Assembly (NCBI RefSeq): GCF_000372725.1
Contig: NW_005201202.1
Location: forward strand, 252,114-316,113
Length of the DNA stretch: 64,000 nt
DNA from: Emiliania huxleyi CCMP1516
Taxonomy: Eukaryota; Haptophyta; Isochrysidales; Noelaerhabdaceae
Direction: 5' to 3'
A program made the translations under genes and the position numbers. Each line of letters begins with the position of its first letter. The stretch's first letter is position 1. The notes under the pieces were generated by a model. That model searched no databases. It was not told the DNA's origin and saw nothing but the letters and a program-made list of their open reading frames with translations. Positions 40,222 through 51,417 of the stretch are shown here, one piece after another.

Positions 40222-41154
40222 GTAAATCGTTCGGAGATCTTACAAGCTCTCACGCCGCGCGTAGAGCCCTTCGGGGAATAGCCCGTACCATGCGGAATCG
40301 ACCCTATCCAGTGCTCAAGTGCTCAAGTGCCTAGAGAACACAACCCGCAAACCGCACGCCCAGTCGCCCAGAGCCGGGGAGCTAAGAAGCAATGTGTATC
40401 GCGCGCCGTGCAGGGGGGGGGGGGGGGGAAGAGGAAGGAACCTCTTAGCGCCATCGCCATGGTGCTGCAAGCAGCGCCGGGCGACGACGACTTACCGCCC
40501 CCCGGTCCCCCCTCGATGTTTGACGACTCGAATCCGTTTTTCTTCCCCGCGCGCGGGTCAATTAGTAAGACTCTAGCCTCTAAAGCCGTACTCCCAGCCC
40601 CAGCACAGCACTCAGCAGCCTCCACTCTCCACATGCTGACACTTGTGTGCTGACCCCCCCGCTCTCTAGATATAGAAGTTAGCAGATAGCACGCCAAGGT
40701 TGATAAAAATTGAAATGACTAAATTTACCACTATGCACTAATGAGACAAAATTTTCAAATCCTAAAACACCCCACGACCCCTCACGAGTTCGCTAAGACC
40801 TAAGTTGTGCACAGTGCAGGTGTACAGGCTACAGCATGCACTGCATGGTTCTCAACGCACGCGAGAGCCGACGTAGAGTTGCAGAACACGTAACACGTAT
40901 ACCCCCCCCTCCCCCCGCCCCCAAGTATGTGCTCTCAGTCCTCCCCCGGAGGGAGTCCCCCGCCACATTTGCCCCAAGCCGAAGCCCACAACTGTCTCAC
41001 GCAAGTCCTCAACAGAGTGGGGCTCTGGCACAGAGCCACTATGGACACAGCTCAAGCCCTCCCCTCCCCAGCCTCGCCGCCGCCCTCCGAAACGGGCGTG
41101 CATCTCTCGGCCGCCGCCGGCCGCACTCGCTTGAGGGCGCGCAGCGGTCGTCAC
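40222..41154. other. Spacer with dispersed repeat and G-run
   Basis: 40282-40329 is the second copy of the CGGAATCGACCCTATCCA repeat (first at 27993). A run of 14-15 G lies at about 40413-40428. An AT-rich patch at 40680-40800 stands out from the GC-rich background. No gene is supported. Confidence 0.45.
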
Positions 41155-42506
41155 TCACTTGAGGGCGGCCGCGCTCGGCGCGGCGCTCGGCGCGGCGCTC
41201 TCGCGGATGACTTTGGCGAGCAGCCGGCCTCGTGCAAGGCCCTGCTCGCGGGAGGCCTCGGAGAGGCGGGTCCTGCGGTGTGAGTACAGCAGGGTAGGGG
41301 CGTGCGACAGCGAGAGGGGCGTGACTACGGGGCGTGCGGCGCACGGGGAGACGCCTCGCGCGAAGACTGTGGGCTACTGAGTACAGGCCGAGAGCGTGCA
41401 TGGCCAAAGGAGAGTGCCGGGTGCGCGTAGCCTCGAGCGGCAGCAAGAGATGGCGCGCGGGGGGGGGGGGGTTCCGCATCTGGTGAGGCGGCTCCTCGCT
41501 CGCAACCACAGCAGCGCCGCGGGCCGGATGGGCTTGAGCAGCAGGCCGGCGGCGTGCAGCAGCGCCTGCAGCCCCTCGAGCCAGAGCAGCGCCGCCTATG
41601 AAGTAAGAACCGACGATTAAGATGAGCCGGTGCGGCGGTCCCTCAAAGCAGCGCCGCCCAGTCGCTCGAGAAGCGGACGACGTACTCCCGCGAGAGCTGC
41701 GGGGAGCAGCCCCCAGGGGAGCGGCGGAATGAGTGGGGGGGTGGGGGGGGGGGGGCAGCTGCGGCGAGGGTGAGAGGGGCAGCAGGGGAGGGTGAGAGGC
41801 AGCAGGGGAGGGAGAGGCAGCGGTAGCAACGAGAGCAGCAGCGGTGCGGGGATGGCCGCAACTGTGCTTAGCCGCAAGCAGCGGCGGGTGGCCCACTTCT
41901 TTGCGCTCTGCGCGGCGTGGAGCCGCAGCGCCTCGGGCAGGTCTTCGGCCTGCATCGTGGGCCAGTAACTCATGCCCAACGAGTCAAGACTACCAGCATG
42001 ACTACTAGCGAGTGGGCATCTCCTCTGCGTGCGTCATGAACTCACGCGGCAGTCAGGGGCGGAAGCACGGTCTCGCCAGCACGGACACAAGGGTGGACAC
42101 AGTGGGCTACGAATACGGTCGCATGCGGCTGAATGCGTGTCGGTCTCGGGGTCACAGAGAGGTCCGCTCCGCATCTAGTGGCCTCGGCGTAGCGCAGGCC
42201 GCTCAGCTCAGCGAGCGAGATGCGGTGGCGCCTGCTCACAGCCGCGGCAACTGTGAAGAGACGCCGCCTCGCCGCGCCCCTTCCTCGGCGAGCTGCGGCG
42301 GCGCGTGGTGAGCAGAGAGAGCTTGGAGGGTGGCGGGGTCAGGACGAGGGCGCCGTGGTCGTCGGAGAGGCGGAGGAGCCCCTCGGCCCAAGACATGAGC
42401 AGCTTGCCGCTCGGGTCCACCACGCTCACCTGAGGCGCGGGACGGGGGAGCCTCTCCACGCTCGCACGAGGTGGTGGGGTAAGGGCGTGCGTGCGTGCGG
42501 GCGTGC

Positions 42507-42544
<38 letters not shown>

Positions 42545-43307
42545 AAGTACGTGATGTGTACGTCGGTTGTGTCCGTGCTGCCTCTCTCTGTCTGAGTGTC
42601 GCCCACACCTCCTCAGCGTGCGTACCCTCGCGCAGCGCCGTCACGAGCTGGAGAGGGCGGGTGGCGTCGCGCGCCTCGCGCCACGACAGGCGCGCCTCAC
42701 GCGCCGCGCCCGACGCGCGGGCCAGCGCCAATCTCGAGCGACTGATCTGCTTCTGCTGCCGGTGCAGCTGCAGCGCGGCGATGGCGACGGCGACGGCGAC
42801 GGCGACTGCGAGGAGCTGCGGCGGCGGCGCTGCGGCGGAGACCCACACGGCGGGGGTGAGGGCGGCGTAGGAGCAGGCCGGCTCGGCAAGCGGCCACGCC
42901 GCCTGAACCACGCCCTGCACCACCACCGCCTCGTGGTCTCCCTTCCAGCATGCGCGTGCGGCCATCCGGTTCCGACTTCCGCGCGAGAGGCAGCGAAGGC
43001 AGCCGGGGCCGAGGCAGAGCACCTGCCCGACGCCGCCGGCATCACGCAGCGCCAGCCGCGTGCCCTCGTCGCCCCGGAGCCACCGCCGCGAGCCGCGCTG
43101 CTCGAGCCGCCAGGGCGACAGGCACGGCCCACCGTCCGAGGGCTCGAGCCGGAGCGGGCCAGTCACAAGCCGCATCCCGTCGTGGACGGTGATCAGCTCG
43201 ACGGGAGTGGACTCGGCGGTGTCGCGGCGCTTGCCGCGGGCGGACGCGATGGCTGCAGCAGCAGAGGCGGCTGTGGTGGCTGTTGCGGCGGTGCACATCC
43301 ACATTGG

Positions 43308-43343
<36 letters not shown>

Positions 43344-43514
43344 GCTGGAGGCGGTGAAGAGGGCGGCGGCGACGCGGGTGGCGAGGGCGGTGATGACTGC
43401 GGCGACGGGCAGGGCGGCGACGAGCGGCATGAAACGGGCGGCAGAGCGGTGCGAACTGGCGGCGACGGTTGTCGATTCAAGGGCAAATTCACAGATAGGG
43501 TGATAAGAAAACAA
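41155..43514 (-). CDS. Hypothetical membrane protein, seven exons
   Basis: Exons that keep frame are 43514-42609, 42429-42305, 42231-42189, 41949-41863, 41696-41658, 41595-41507 and 41272-41155 (468 aa). The N-terminus has an alanine-rich hydrophobic region (about 28-95). A second hydrophobic stretch AVAVAVAVAIAAL lies near residue 240. Between them is a globular part with PVELITVHDGMRLVTGPLRL. The C-terminal half is helical, with HRISLAELSGLRYAEDLPEA and YVVRFSSDWAALLWLEGLQA. Introns 2, 3 and 5 are GC-AG; intron 5 (41596-41657) starts with the same 11 bases as exon 6. Intron 1 holds a (GTGC)n tract. Family not recognised. The exon 4 and exon 6 ends are the weakest points. Confidence 0.55.
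42488..42545. repeat. GTGC / GCGT microsatellite
   Basis: A run of (GTGC)n with minor interruptions, lying within intron 1 (42430-42608) of the minus-strand membrane protein gene. Confidence 0.9.
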
Positions 43515-45173
43515 AACCTCGCATACGACGACAGTGAGGGTGTGAGAGACAGACCCAGGGAAGGTCTTTCACTACCTTACAGCCTTCACAGCCTTGTTAT
43601 TGAGAAGATAACGCACGGGCCCTCAGCGGAGCTGGGAAGAGGACCGCCGCAAGCGGCGTGGCGTGGAGCGGTTGTGCATCCCTCCGGGGGCCCCTCTGCG
43701 CCGGGGAGGCGTTGTTGGAGGCTAGGACGCAAGCGTCCGTCGCCCTTTTCAAACTCGGGGCCCACTGCCGCTAGCGCTACGCTCCGACCCGAATTTGGAG
43801 GGCCTAAAAATTTAAGGTGTTGCTGCGCAAAAGGGGTCGGACACCGGGCGCAGCTCATGCTAAGAGCTAGAAGAGGAGATAGAGAGAACAACCACCCTGT
43901 CCCGTTATTGCGTACACCAACAAACACCACAAAACGCTCTCTCTCTCCTGTCCTCACTCAGGGGGGTCACAACTACCAAGTCCCTCGACTAGCTGCCACA
44001 GGGCGCAGCTGCCACAGGGCGCAGCTGGAGACGCTCCCCCTCAATCGGCATCCACCCCCACCCGCTCCAGCCCCACTTCTGCTGCCGAGAGAGCTGAATC
44101 GAAGCAAGCGAGCCATTGCATCTTGGCGTGCTCCTGGAGCGCGGCTTTCTGCGGCCACGAGCACGGCGGAGTCGGCGTCGTAGCGCGCATCGTTCCCGCT
44201 CATCGCCCATTCCTCCCGTGACGTGTGTCGGCCGCGATTCGATGTCGCCACCTTCATCGCCAACGAGGACTCCCTCGACTGCAGGGGGGCTCCGGCGCGG
44301 GGAGGGACTCCGCCTGCTGCGCTGGCCGACTGCGCCCTCCTCCTCCATGGGATCGATCCGATTCCGCAGCGGCGGTGCTGCGCGGGAGGCGGCCGCGGGC
44401 ACGCTGGGCTCGATCAGCGGCTTTCCCCTCAGGTAGCGCGAAAGCACGGATTTGGCGGATCTTTCTGCCCATAGGGGTGGTTGAAGGGTTGAGGGTTGAG
44501 GCCCCCCCTCAACCATCTGGTTGACGGTTGAGACCCCCCGTCAACCCTTTAGTTGAGGGTTGAGGCCTCCGGGGCCTATTCACAGGCTCGCGCGTGATCA
44601 CAAGATAAACTGGAACAGCCCTGCCGCCAAAAAAACGCTTCGCCTGCGGCGCGCTCTTGAGCGCAATCCATAAGTAGGAGACGCTCACTGTCGCCATTCA
44701 GGCGCCTGATCTTTCAGCAAAGCGATGGCCTACCAGGTACGAGTTCAGATGCGCGCCCGGCAGAAGACGCTTGTGATGCCGCATGCAGTGGGATGCGCAG
44801 AGAGAACGGACGGCAAGAGAAGGCAAGGGTAGGAAGAGAAACGGCTGGTGAAGCTCAGCTCACGGCGTAAGTATTGCGGTCACTAACCATCCACGGCAAG
44901 AGTCACGGTGAATGCTGCCGCATAAAGCAACAGAGTCGCGCTTGGCGCGATGGTCTTGTCGCGGTTCACGACTTGACGTTGCACACGGTCATAGACGCAG
45001 GATCTATTTGGCGAGTCTCAAGCAGCGAAAGTAGGCGCGAGAAATTAATGTCGATCCTGAGATCTCAATTTTGGCGCTAGTTTCGTTTTCTGGTACATCA
45101 CGACGACTTGCTTGGGTCTCATGTACTCGACGGCTCTTCGACGGCTCTTTCTGTTTGGACCAGACAGTGCTAA
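43515..45173. other. Spacer with dispersed repeat and GGTTGA hairpins
   Basis: 43585-43607 repeats the TTCACAGCCTTGTTATTGAG core seen at 22690. Positions 44478-44570 hold several GGTTGAGG / CCTCAACC inverted units that can form stacked hairpins. CACAGGGCGCAGCTGC is tandemly duplicated at about 43997-44027. No gene is supported. Confidence 0.5.
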
Positions 45174-47006
45174 TCAGTCAACAACGCAATGCCGAGAGCA
45201 GGGCGGCCTTAGAGCAGAGGGCGGCCTTCGAGCAGGGATCACCAGGGACGCGTTCCAACCATTTGGGTATCTCTGAGACCTTGGAAGCACGACGTCCTTG
45301 AAGACAATGGCAAGTGCGGCCCCCGCCACACTTGCCCTCCTAGTCCTTATGTTATGCGGGGGGAACGGGCACGGGTCATCGTAATACGGCGAAAGAGCGC
45401 AGTGGACGCCGACCTCGCAGCACAGAAAACGGTCGCCATCGTATCCGCGATCTTGGAATGCAGTATCGTTGCCGACAACTGCAATCGTTGGCCAGGCACC
45501 GTACCATATAGCGTGCAGGAAGCTGTCGGCAATCAATGGATTCACTGCAACCGCCACAAGGCCGTTAGGTGAAGGGATCGGCGAGGTCGTATCCCTCTGG
45601 CCCAAACCTTCAGGCAAGACAAGTCGACGCCCGTCGCGCCAGTCTCCGGTCTTGAGAACGGACTGGATATGCCAGCTTGCCGCAGCTCGAATCTCGCCGT
45701 GATGAACAGTAAGAGACTCGATTTTGTAGCGGATGTCGATCACGGCCGTTCCAAGATCCACGGATGGGATTTGTGGAAGGGGGTCGTTCATCAGCGGACC
45801 AAGGGCAGTTTCAATCCAACTGGAATAGCTGGCTTGGATGAATGGGGCAATAGCGGCCGTAAAAGTATTGGCGAGCGTATTCACCAGTGGTGTAAGCAAA
45901 GACGAAACTGCGCTACAGGCAGAAAGTTCCGCTGGGGGCTGGAGGTAGACCACAGAGCTCCAGAGGTTGAAACCGTCGGGCGCTGGTTCGAGTTTGATTT
46001 GCTGCCTGCTTTTCTCAGGATCCGAAACAACCGAAACCAGGAACGCGGCGTCGATAATAGGAATAAGGATATGAGCGGTAAATCCGAGGCTGCATTGAAA
46101 CCCGACGCCTGCGCAGGCTTCTGCACGGACTCCGATGTGTTTGATATGGCCAACAATTCCTGTGGCACGCACCTTAAGTTTGATCTGAGTGCTGTTGACT
46201 GCTTCAGCAGTGACTGAGGTCTCCCCGCCTTCTTTAGGGTTCATAAGGTCGGCAGGGAGCTGGGCGAACGAAATTCCCTCGATGCCAGCAAATAATTTTA
46301 GACCCAGGCCAACACACCCTCCCAACCAACATTCGCACTTGCCTTCCGCCACCTCCTTCTTGATTTCATTCTGGATCTCCGGGTCGTTGTTGAGGAAACG
46401 CATAAGACCGGGAAAGAAATCGTTCGCGAAAGCTGGTGCGAGCTTATCGATGGCGTCCACACTGGCAACAAGATTGGTCGGATGCGGGTCGTAAGCGTAG
46501 CTGCTTCCGCCGAGCAGGCCGCTTCCACCAAGCCGGCCGCATGATTCAAGGCACGTATCTAGAACTGTGGTACACGCCGATTGGACTGACGCAGAGTTCT
46601 TCGGACCGAAGTTCGCGCCGTGTTGTACACACGCATCCATCCGCATGCCACAGCCGTCTTTGCACGTCATGGTAACAGTGTCGTCGAGCGAGAACGGAGC
46701 AGGGTCCAGGAACGAGGACTCGCTGCGACCATCGGCATGGATCGAAAAGTAGCGCTGAGCCCAGGCTTCGACCGCATCCCGGGCGTAAAGAGGTTCCTCT
46801 TCGTAGCACTTGTTAGCAGGCGGCCTGCTTGCAAATGTCGTGCCACGTGCGGTGGCTTGCTCAGTCTCGGCCGAGAGCGCGGCAGCGCCAGGCAGAAAGG
46901 CCGAGCAGCACATGCCGAGCACTATCATGCGGGATACAAAGAGCATCGCAAAAGTGTTGTGGATCCGGCAGGCGCGGCGGGGGCCGCCCACTCCTTTGGC
47001 GCGCAA
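45174..47006 (-). CDS. Secreted BPI/LBP-like (TULIP-type) lipid-binding protein
   Basis: A single 610-aa frame with no intron. The ATG at 47006 is first, but the codons for M21 (46946) or M27 (46928) place the hydrophobic MLFVSRMIVLGMCCSAFLPG as a proper signal peptide and are preferred. The N-terminal third is Cys-rich (for example TMTCKDGCGMRMDACV). The second half resembles the LBP/BPI/CETP fold: FNLWSSVVYLQPPAELSACS, SLLTPLVNTLANTFTAAIAP, then GLVAVAVNPLIADSFLHAIW, the typical start of the second barrel. Such proteins bind lipids or lipopolysaccharide outside the cell. Codon use is less GC-rich than its neighbours. The match is by pattern, not alignment. Confidence 0.6.
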   Translation of the reverse strand: MRAKGVGGPRRACRIHNTFAMLFVSRMIVLGMCCSAFLPGAAALSAETEQATARGTTFASRPPANKCYEEEPLYARDAVEAWAQRYFSIHADGRSESSFLDPAPFSLDDTVTMTCKDGCGMRMDACVQHGANFGPKNSASVQSACTTVLDTCLESCGRLGGSGLLGGSSYAYDPHPTNLVASVDAIDKLAPAFANDFFPGLMRFLNNDPEIQNEIKKEVAEGKCECWLGGCVGLGLKLFAGIEGISFAQLPADLMNPKEGGETSVTAEAVNSTQIKLKVRATGIVGHIKHIGVRAEACAGVGFQCSLGFTAHILIPIIDAAFLVSVVSDPEKSRQQIKLEPAPDGFNLWSSVVYLQPPAELSACSAVSSLLTPLVNTLANTFTAAIAPFIQASYSSWIETALGPLMNDPLPQIPSVDLGTAVIDIRYKIESLTVHHGEIRAAASWHIQSVLKTGDWRDGRRLVLPEGLGQRDTTSPIPSPNGLVAVAVNPLIADSFLHAIWYGAWPTIAVVGNDTAFQDRGYDGDRFLCCEVGVHCALSPYYDDPCPFPPHNIRTRRASVAGAALAIVFKDVVLPRSQRYPNGWNASLVIPARRPPSALRPPCSRHCVVD

Positions 47007-47466
47007 TCACGTGCACAGGGAAACCGCCCGCCGCCAGCTTTTTCGTGATCGCCGCCACTTCAATTGTGTGGGCCCTACAAAAAAAACGGAAACGCGTTTG
47101 CGATGAGGAGCGACACCGAGCCCGACGATGCCGACGCTGAGGCGCGGCATATGGCGGCAGGGGTCCTCCGCTAGACGACGCAGCACGCACCAGTTGTTTG
47201 TGCCAGTTTTCTCACGGGGGAGAGGCTGTGTGATGCGATGTATCAATGGTAAGCGCAAAGCGGCTACACGACGACGAGCGGTCCGTCCAGCATCCAGGCT
47301 TGGAACGGCGGCAAGCTACGGCGCGCGGACTTCCGTATGGATTGGCCCTAGTTTTTTTCTTTTTTACCGGCACGCGAGCGAGCAGGGTCAGACCCTCTAA
47401 CCAACTCCAATCCGGGCGGTCCGCACCTTCCACCTATACCGTCGCGGCTCATCGCACCCATGCGGC
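47007..47466. other. Spacer
   Basis: It lies upstream of the BPI-like gene and downstream of the reductase fragment. No gene or repeat is supported apart from a T-rich tract at about 47349-47367. Confidence 0.45.
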
Positions 47467-48110
47467 TCATCGCACTGCCGCCCCATCGCCCGCCCGCGGT
47501 GTCCGCGCGACGTCGAGCGTCATAAAGGCGCCGCCCTCCGCCCGGCGCAGGCGCGCCGCCAGGGCCTCCCCCAAGCCGGTCCAGGGCGTGAGCACGCCTC
47601 CCGCCGCAGAGGGGTGCGCGTCCAGACTCAGGCAGAGCCCCACCTCGGCCAGCATCTTAGCGGTCGCGCCGTAGCCCGGGTCGCCCTTGCCCGCGACGGT
47701 CGCAACCGCCTGCGCGCCGCTCGCCGCCGTCGCCGTCACCTCCACCGCGAATGCGCCCTCCTCGAGGAGCCACGAGGGAGGGCCCTCGCCCGAGCGCGGC
47801 GAGAGGCTGATCGGCTCGCCGCGGAAGTAGCCGAGGCCGCGCGACGCGTACACCCAGCCGAGGCGCAGCCAGAGCCCGACCGACGAGCACTCGGAGTAGG
47901 AGACCTGCTGCGCGAGGCCGCGCAGCGCCAGCGAGCGACGCACGACGCGCGCGTTGATCGGCCTGGTCGAGGCACGGGGCGTAGCGCGGGGAGCGTCAGA
48001 CACCCCACACCACGGCGGTCAAACGGCGGGGCGTCTCGCACGCCCCATGAAGAAGGGCTGCCGCCGCGAGAGGCCCCAGCCAAAGCCCGTCGGCATCCCG
48101 TCGGCGGTGC
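47467..48110 (-). pseudogene. Saccharopine-dehydrogenase-like oxidoreductase, C-terminal fragment
   Basis: Two exons are visible: 48110-48044 and 47962-47467, joined by a GC-AG intron. The C-terminal part GKGDPGYGATAKMLAEVGLC then GGVLTPWTGLGEAL is the signature of the SCCPDH / trans-acting enoyl reductase family of NAD(P)-linked oxidoreductases. The N-terminal Rossmann domain with its glycine-rich loop, about 200 residues, is missing: the exon at 48044-48110 starts mid-fold, and nothing upstream matches. This is either a truncated gene copy, a gene split by rearrangement, or an assembly break. The alternative is a distant first exon hidden by repeats. Confidence 0.6.
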
Positions 48111-48522
48111 CTGCCATCAGCTGGTGCCCCAATTCATTAAAAAGAAACCCCGATTAAGAAAGAAAATTTTTTGCAGGCCAACTCGTGCGTCCGATTAGAA
48201 AAGTTCGACGGGGAAAAGAAAGATGATTGGTTGTGCGAAGCTGCTCTGCTACTTCCAAGCTGCGTATTCTTGTCGAGTAGTACAAGCCTCAAGCGTCTGA
48301 TGACTCTGTCAGGACTCTGTCAGGTCTCCATCAGGACTGGCAGCAGCAGTTAGGTCTCTATTATGCTATCCCCGCGCTGAGGCTGGGGAGGCCCGCGGCT
48401 GAGGCTGTCCCTGCCTCGTGCATGGCGCCCGCCAGATCACGGCACACGGGGGCCCGTCTCTCGCGACCTTCGAGACGTGGGCGGAGTGTCGAACAGTCTC
48501 GGGCACCAGTCGTTTGCATGCT
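48111..48522. other. Spacer between two gene fragments
   Basis: An AT-rich patch (AAAAAGAAACCCC, AAAGAAAATTTTTTGC, about 48136-48175) follows the reductase fragment. No coding sequence completes either neighbour. Confidence 0.4.
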
Positions 48523-48642
48523 TTAGCAGGCATCGAGCAGCTCCACCAGCATGCCGACGAGCGCCTTGTCGAGCAGGTCGCGCCAGCACATGTGCGTCTC
48601 GCTCATGCGCTTGAAGGCGTCGGCGGGGTTGGGGTTGCGGAG
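48523..48642 (-). pseudogene. Orphan 3' exon of an unknown gene
   Basis: After a possible 3' splice site (GCTGATAG) the frame reads NPADAFKRMSETHMCWRDLL then DKALVGMLVELLDAC and a stop: 39 residues of natural composition. No upstream exon is found. It may be the last exon of a gene whose rest has been lost or moved; the family is not recognised. Confidence 0.3.
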
Positions 48643-49077
48643 CTATCAGCTAAGAAACCACCGCGTTGGGTGGATGAGGGCTGTGGAAAGGCTTTTAGAA
48701 ACGGCGGCGTGCCGCGGAATCCTGTTTTCTTAATGCCCGCAACCCACTGTACGTTCTAGGCTCAGCCTCACGCGAAAAGAATTTTACCGGCATGCAACTC
48801 AAGTGCAACTCTTAATGGTCCAAAACTGTCGCTCATACGCTGTCAAGAAAATTCAACAACAAACGAGCGAAGCTCCCTCGCAGCGGAATGTTGTGGCCCT
48901 GCGTCGCCTGTGTGGGGGGGCACACGCGGCCGGACGCAACACGCACGCGCCATCAGTACGTACTAGCGCTGTACCAGAGGGCTACCGGCGCTATCTCAGT
49001 GTACATGAGACCAGAGTCCCAGACCCAGACCAAGAAGAGAAAAGTAACGCGGACCCCTGAAGAGATGGTGCCCGCGC
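48643..49077. other. Spacer
   Basis: No gene is supported. CGAAAAGAATTTTACC at 48773-48788 resembles the ends of the AGAATTCTTTT repeat family. Confidence 0.4.
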
Positions 49078-50488
49078 TCAGTTGTACCGCTCGGCGCCGC
49101 CAAACCAGTCAAAGGGTGTGTCGTCGAGGCAGACGACGACGGACTGCGTCTCGGTGTACTCGTGCAGCGCCTCCCACCCGTTCTCGCGTCCGACGCCCGA
49201 GTGGCCGAACCCGCCCCACGGTGAGCTCGGGTCGTTGCGGTGGTGCGCGTTGACCCACACGATGCCCGCGCGCACGCCCTGTGCGACGCGGTGCGCACCT
49301 GCGGACTTGAACACGCCGGAGTCAGGGTGTCGTGCAGTGTATTCGGAGCACTGCGTGAATACAAGGGCCCCGAGTACAGCTGAATACAGCTGAATGCGTG
49401 TCCTCTCGAGTACTCGTCGGGAAGCGCGGATCTGTCTCCAGCTTCTGGGGGTGTGCACGAGCGACGTCGCGCGTCCAGACCGCAGCGCCGAGCCCGAAGC
49501 GCGAGTCGTTGGCGAGGGCTAGAGCGTGCGCCTCGTCTGCAAAACCGACCAGCGTGACGCACGGCCCGAAGATCTCCTCCTGGAAGCAACTGAAGTGCGG
49601 CTGCACGTCGCCAATCACGGTCGGCTCGACGAACCAGCCCGCCTAGGCCTCGCCCAATCTCGCCGGTCAGTCTCGGGTCATCTCGGGTGCTCGGCCGGCT
49701 CGACCCGACCACCGCCCGCCTCGCACCCCGCCGCGCTCGACCGCACGCCGCCGCACAGGAGCGTCGCGCCCTGCGGCGCCGCGGTCTCGACCAGGGACAA
49801 CACGCGCCGCATCTGAAGCTCCGAGACGAGCGGGCCCATCTGGGTGCCGGCCGCCATCGGGTCGCCGAGCACGATACCCTTCGCCTTGGCGACGAGCCTC
49901 TCGCGGAAGGCGGGCAGCAGCGCCTCCTGCACGAGCACGCGCTTCGCGGAGATGCACGTCTGCCCGCTCGCGACGAAGGCGCCGAAGGCCACGCCTGCGG
50001 GGCGTGCCGTGGACACGTTGTGGACGTGTCCTGGACATGCATGTGTCCCGCCGCCTCCCTGAGCCGCGCCGTTGACGGCTTGCTCGAGGTCGGCGTCGGC
50101 AAAGACGAGGACAGGCGCATTGCCGCCGAGCTCCATGCACACACGCGCCAGGTTGCGCGAAGCCGCCGCCGCCGCCAGCATGCCCGTCTCGGTGCCACCC
50201 GTCAGGTCGAGCTTGGCCACCGTCGCGTGCTCAGCGAGCGCCTTGCCCGCCACGGCGCCGAGGCCGCACACGACATTGAGGACGCCCGCCGGCAGGCCGG
50301 CGGCGGTGAAGATGCGGGCGAGCTCGAGGACGGCGACGGGCGCCAGCTCGGAGGGCTTCACCACCACCGTGTTGCCCGCGGCGAGCGCCTGCGCGCATAT
50401 GTACGGGCGAGCGCCTTGCCTGGGACCTGCCTGGTCTGGCGGTCGCTCTCGACTGTCCGTGGTGCGATGGGGCTCTCAAAGAGAAGGC

Positions 50489-50532
<44 letters not shown>

Positions 50533-51110
50533 CGCGCTCCCACGGACAAATGGGGGCCCAGGGTGTGTGATTGAGTGTGCACTCTCTTCTCGCTCGCTCT
50601 TGAGTTCTCTTCCCGCACCGGCGCAATCTTCTTGAGCGCGATCAGCAGCGGGTGGTTCCACGGCGTGATCAGCGCGCACACGCCGAGCGGCACGCGGCGA
50701 ACATAGTTGAGGTGCTTCGCGTCGGAGAAGGGCGGCACCTGCCCTTCCATACCTTGCGCCAGCGCCGCAAAGTGCTCGAGCCACTCTGGCAGTCGCGCCA
50801 GCTGCGCGCGCATCTCACGCACACACCGCCCTGTCTGCCGGCTCTCCGCCTCGGCGAGCCAGCCAATCTCGTCGGTCAGCAGCTGTGCCGTCTTGAGCAG
50901 CACGCGAGCTCGCTGGCGGGGCTGCAGGCCCGACCATCGGCCGTCGGCGAACGCCGCCGCCGCCGCCGCAACCGCCACATCCACGTCTGCGGCCTTTGCG
51001 GCCGCGACGGTGGTGACCAGCGACTGGTCGAACGGAGAGCGCACTTCGAGCATCTCGTGGCCTCCGACTACCTCGGCGCCGTCGATGTAGTGCCCGTACG
51101 TTGGCTTCAT
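49078..51110 (-). CDS. Aldehyde dehydrogenase (betaine/aminoaldehyde type)
   Basis: Five exons fit: 51110-50619, 50388-50070, 49994-49720, 49642-49459 and 49298-49078, giving 496 aa, the usual ALDH length. The enzyme oxidises an aldehyde to its acid with NAD(P)+. The conserved residues are present: ITPWNHP with Asn152, the dinucleotide-binding GGTETG, MELGGN with general-base Glu250, and GQTC with nucleophile Cys284; EEIFGP and the C-terminal PWGGFGHSGVGRENG motif follow. The overall pattern is closest to ALDH9/betaine-aldehyde dehydrogenases, which would fit osmolyte synthesis, but substrate cannot be fixed. Introns 1 and 4 are GT-AG, introns 2 and 3 GC-AG. Intron 1 holds a (GT)n tract at 50487-50522. 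No targeting peptide is seen, so cytosolic is likely. Confidence 0.92.
50487..50522. repeat. GT dinucleotide microsatellite
   Basis: About 18 GT units within intron 1 of the aldehyde dehydrogenase gene. Confidence 0.95.
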
Positions 51111-51417
51111 GGGGAGCAGCGGCTGTCTGCTTAGCAGCGAGTCGACTGTCTGCTACAGACCCGCGTATTGGGCCGCAGCCACACCCGATGGTCCTGTTGG
51201 TTTTCAAAAAAATCTCTGTTGTTTGACAGGCCGCGAGTCGGTGGGAAGGTTCTCCCATCCCTCCCTTGGGTTGTCTGCTTTCTTTCTTTCTTTCTGGGAA
51301 GGTATCAGTGAAAAAAAAACGTCACCGCAGTAGGCACAGGACATGTAGTTGTCATGTGACAGCTCGAGAGACACGGGCCCGAACACGCCATATATCTCAC
51401 AACAACTCCGACTTGAG
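51111..51417. other. Spacer with dispersed AAAG-rich repeat
   Basis: 51230-51300 is an inverted copy of the motif seen at 11226-11262 and 32320-32362 (TCCCATCCCTCCCTTGGG then (CTTT)n). It holds the aldehyde dehydrogenase promoter and the RhoGEF 3' end. No gene is supported. Confidence 0.55.

Noticed and set aside
43515..44183. Extension of a plus-strand frame (to 44183) opposite the membrane protein gene
   Set aside because: It is antisense to well-ordered minus-strand exons and is Gly/Arg-rich without a domain.
44478..44570. Internal telomere
   Set aside because: Units are inverted as well as direct and do not form a uniform (TTAGGG)-type array.
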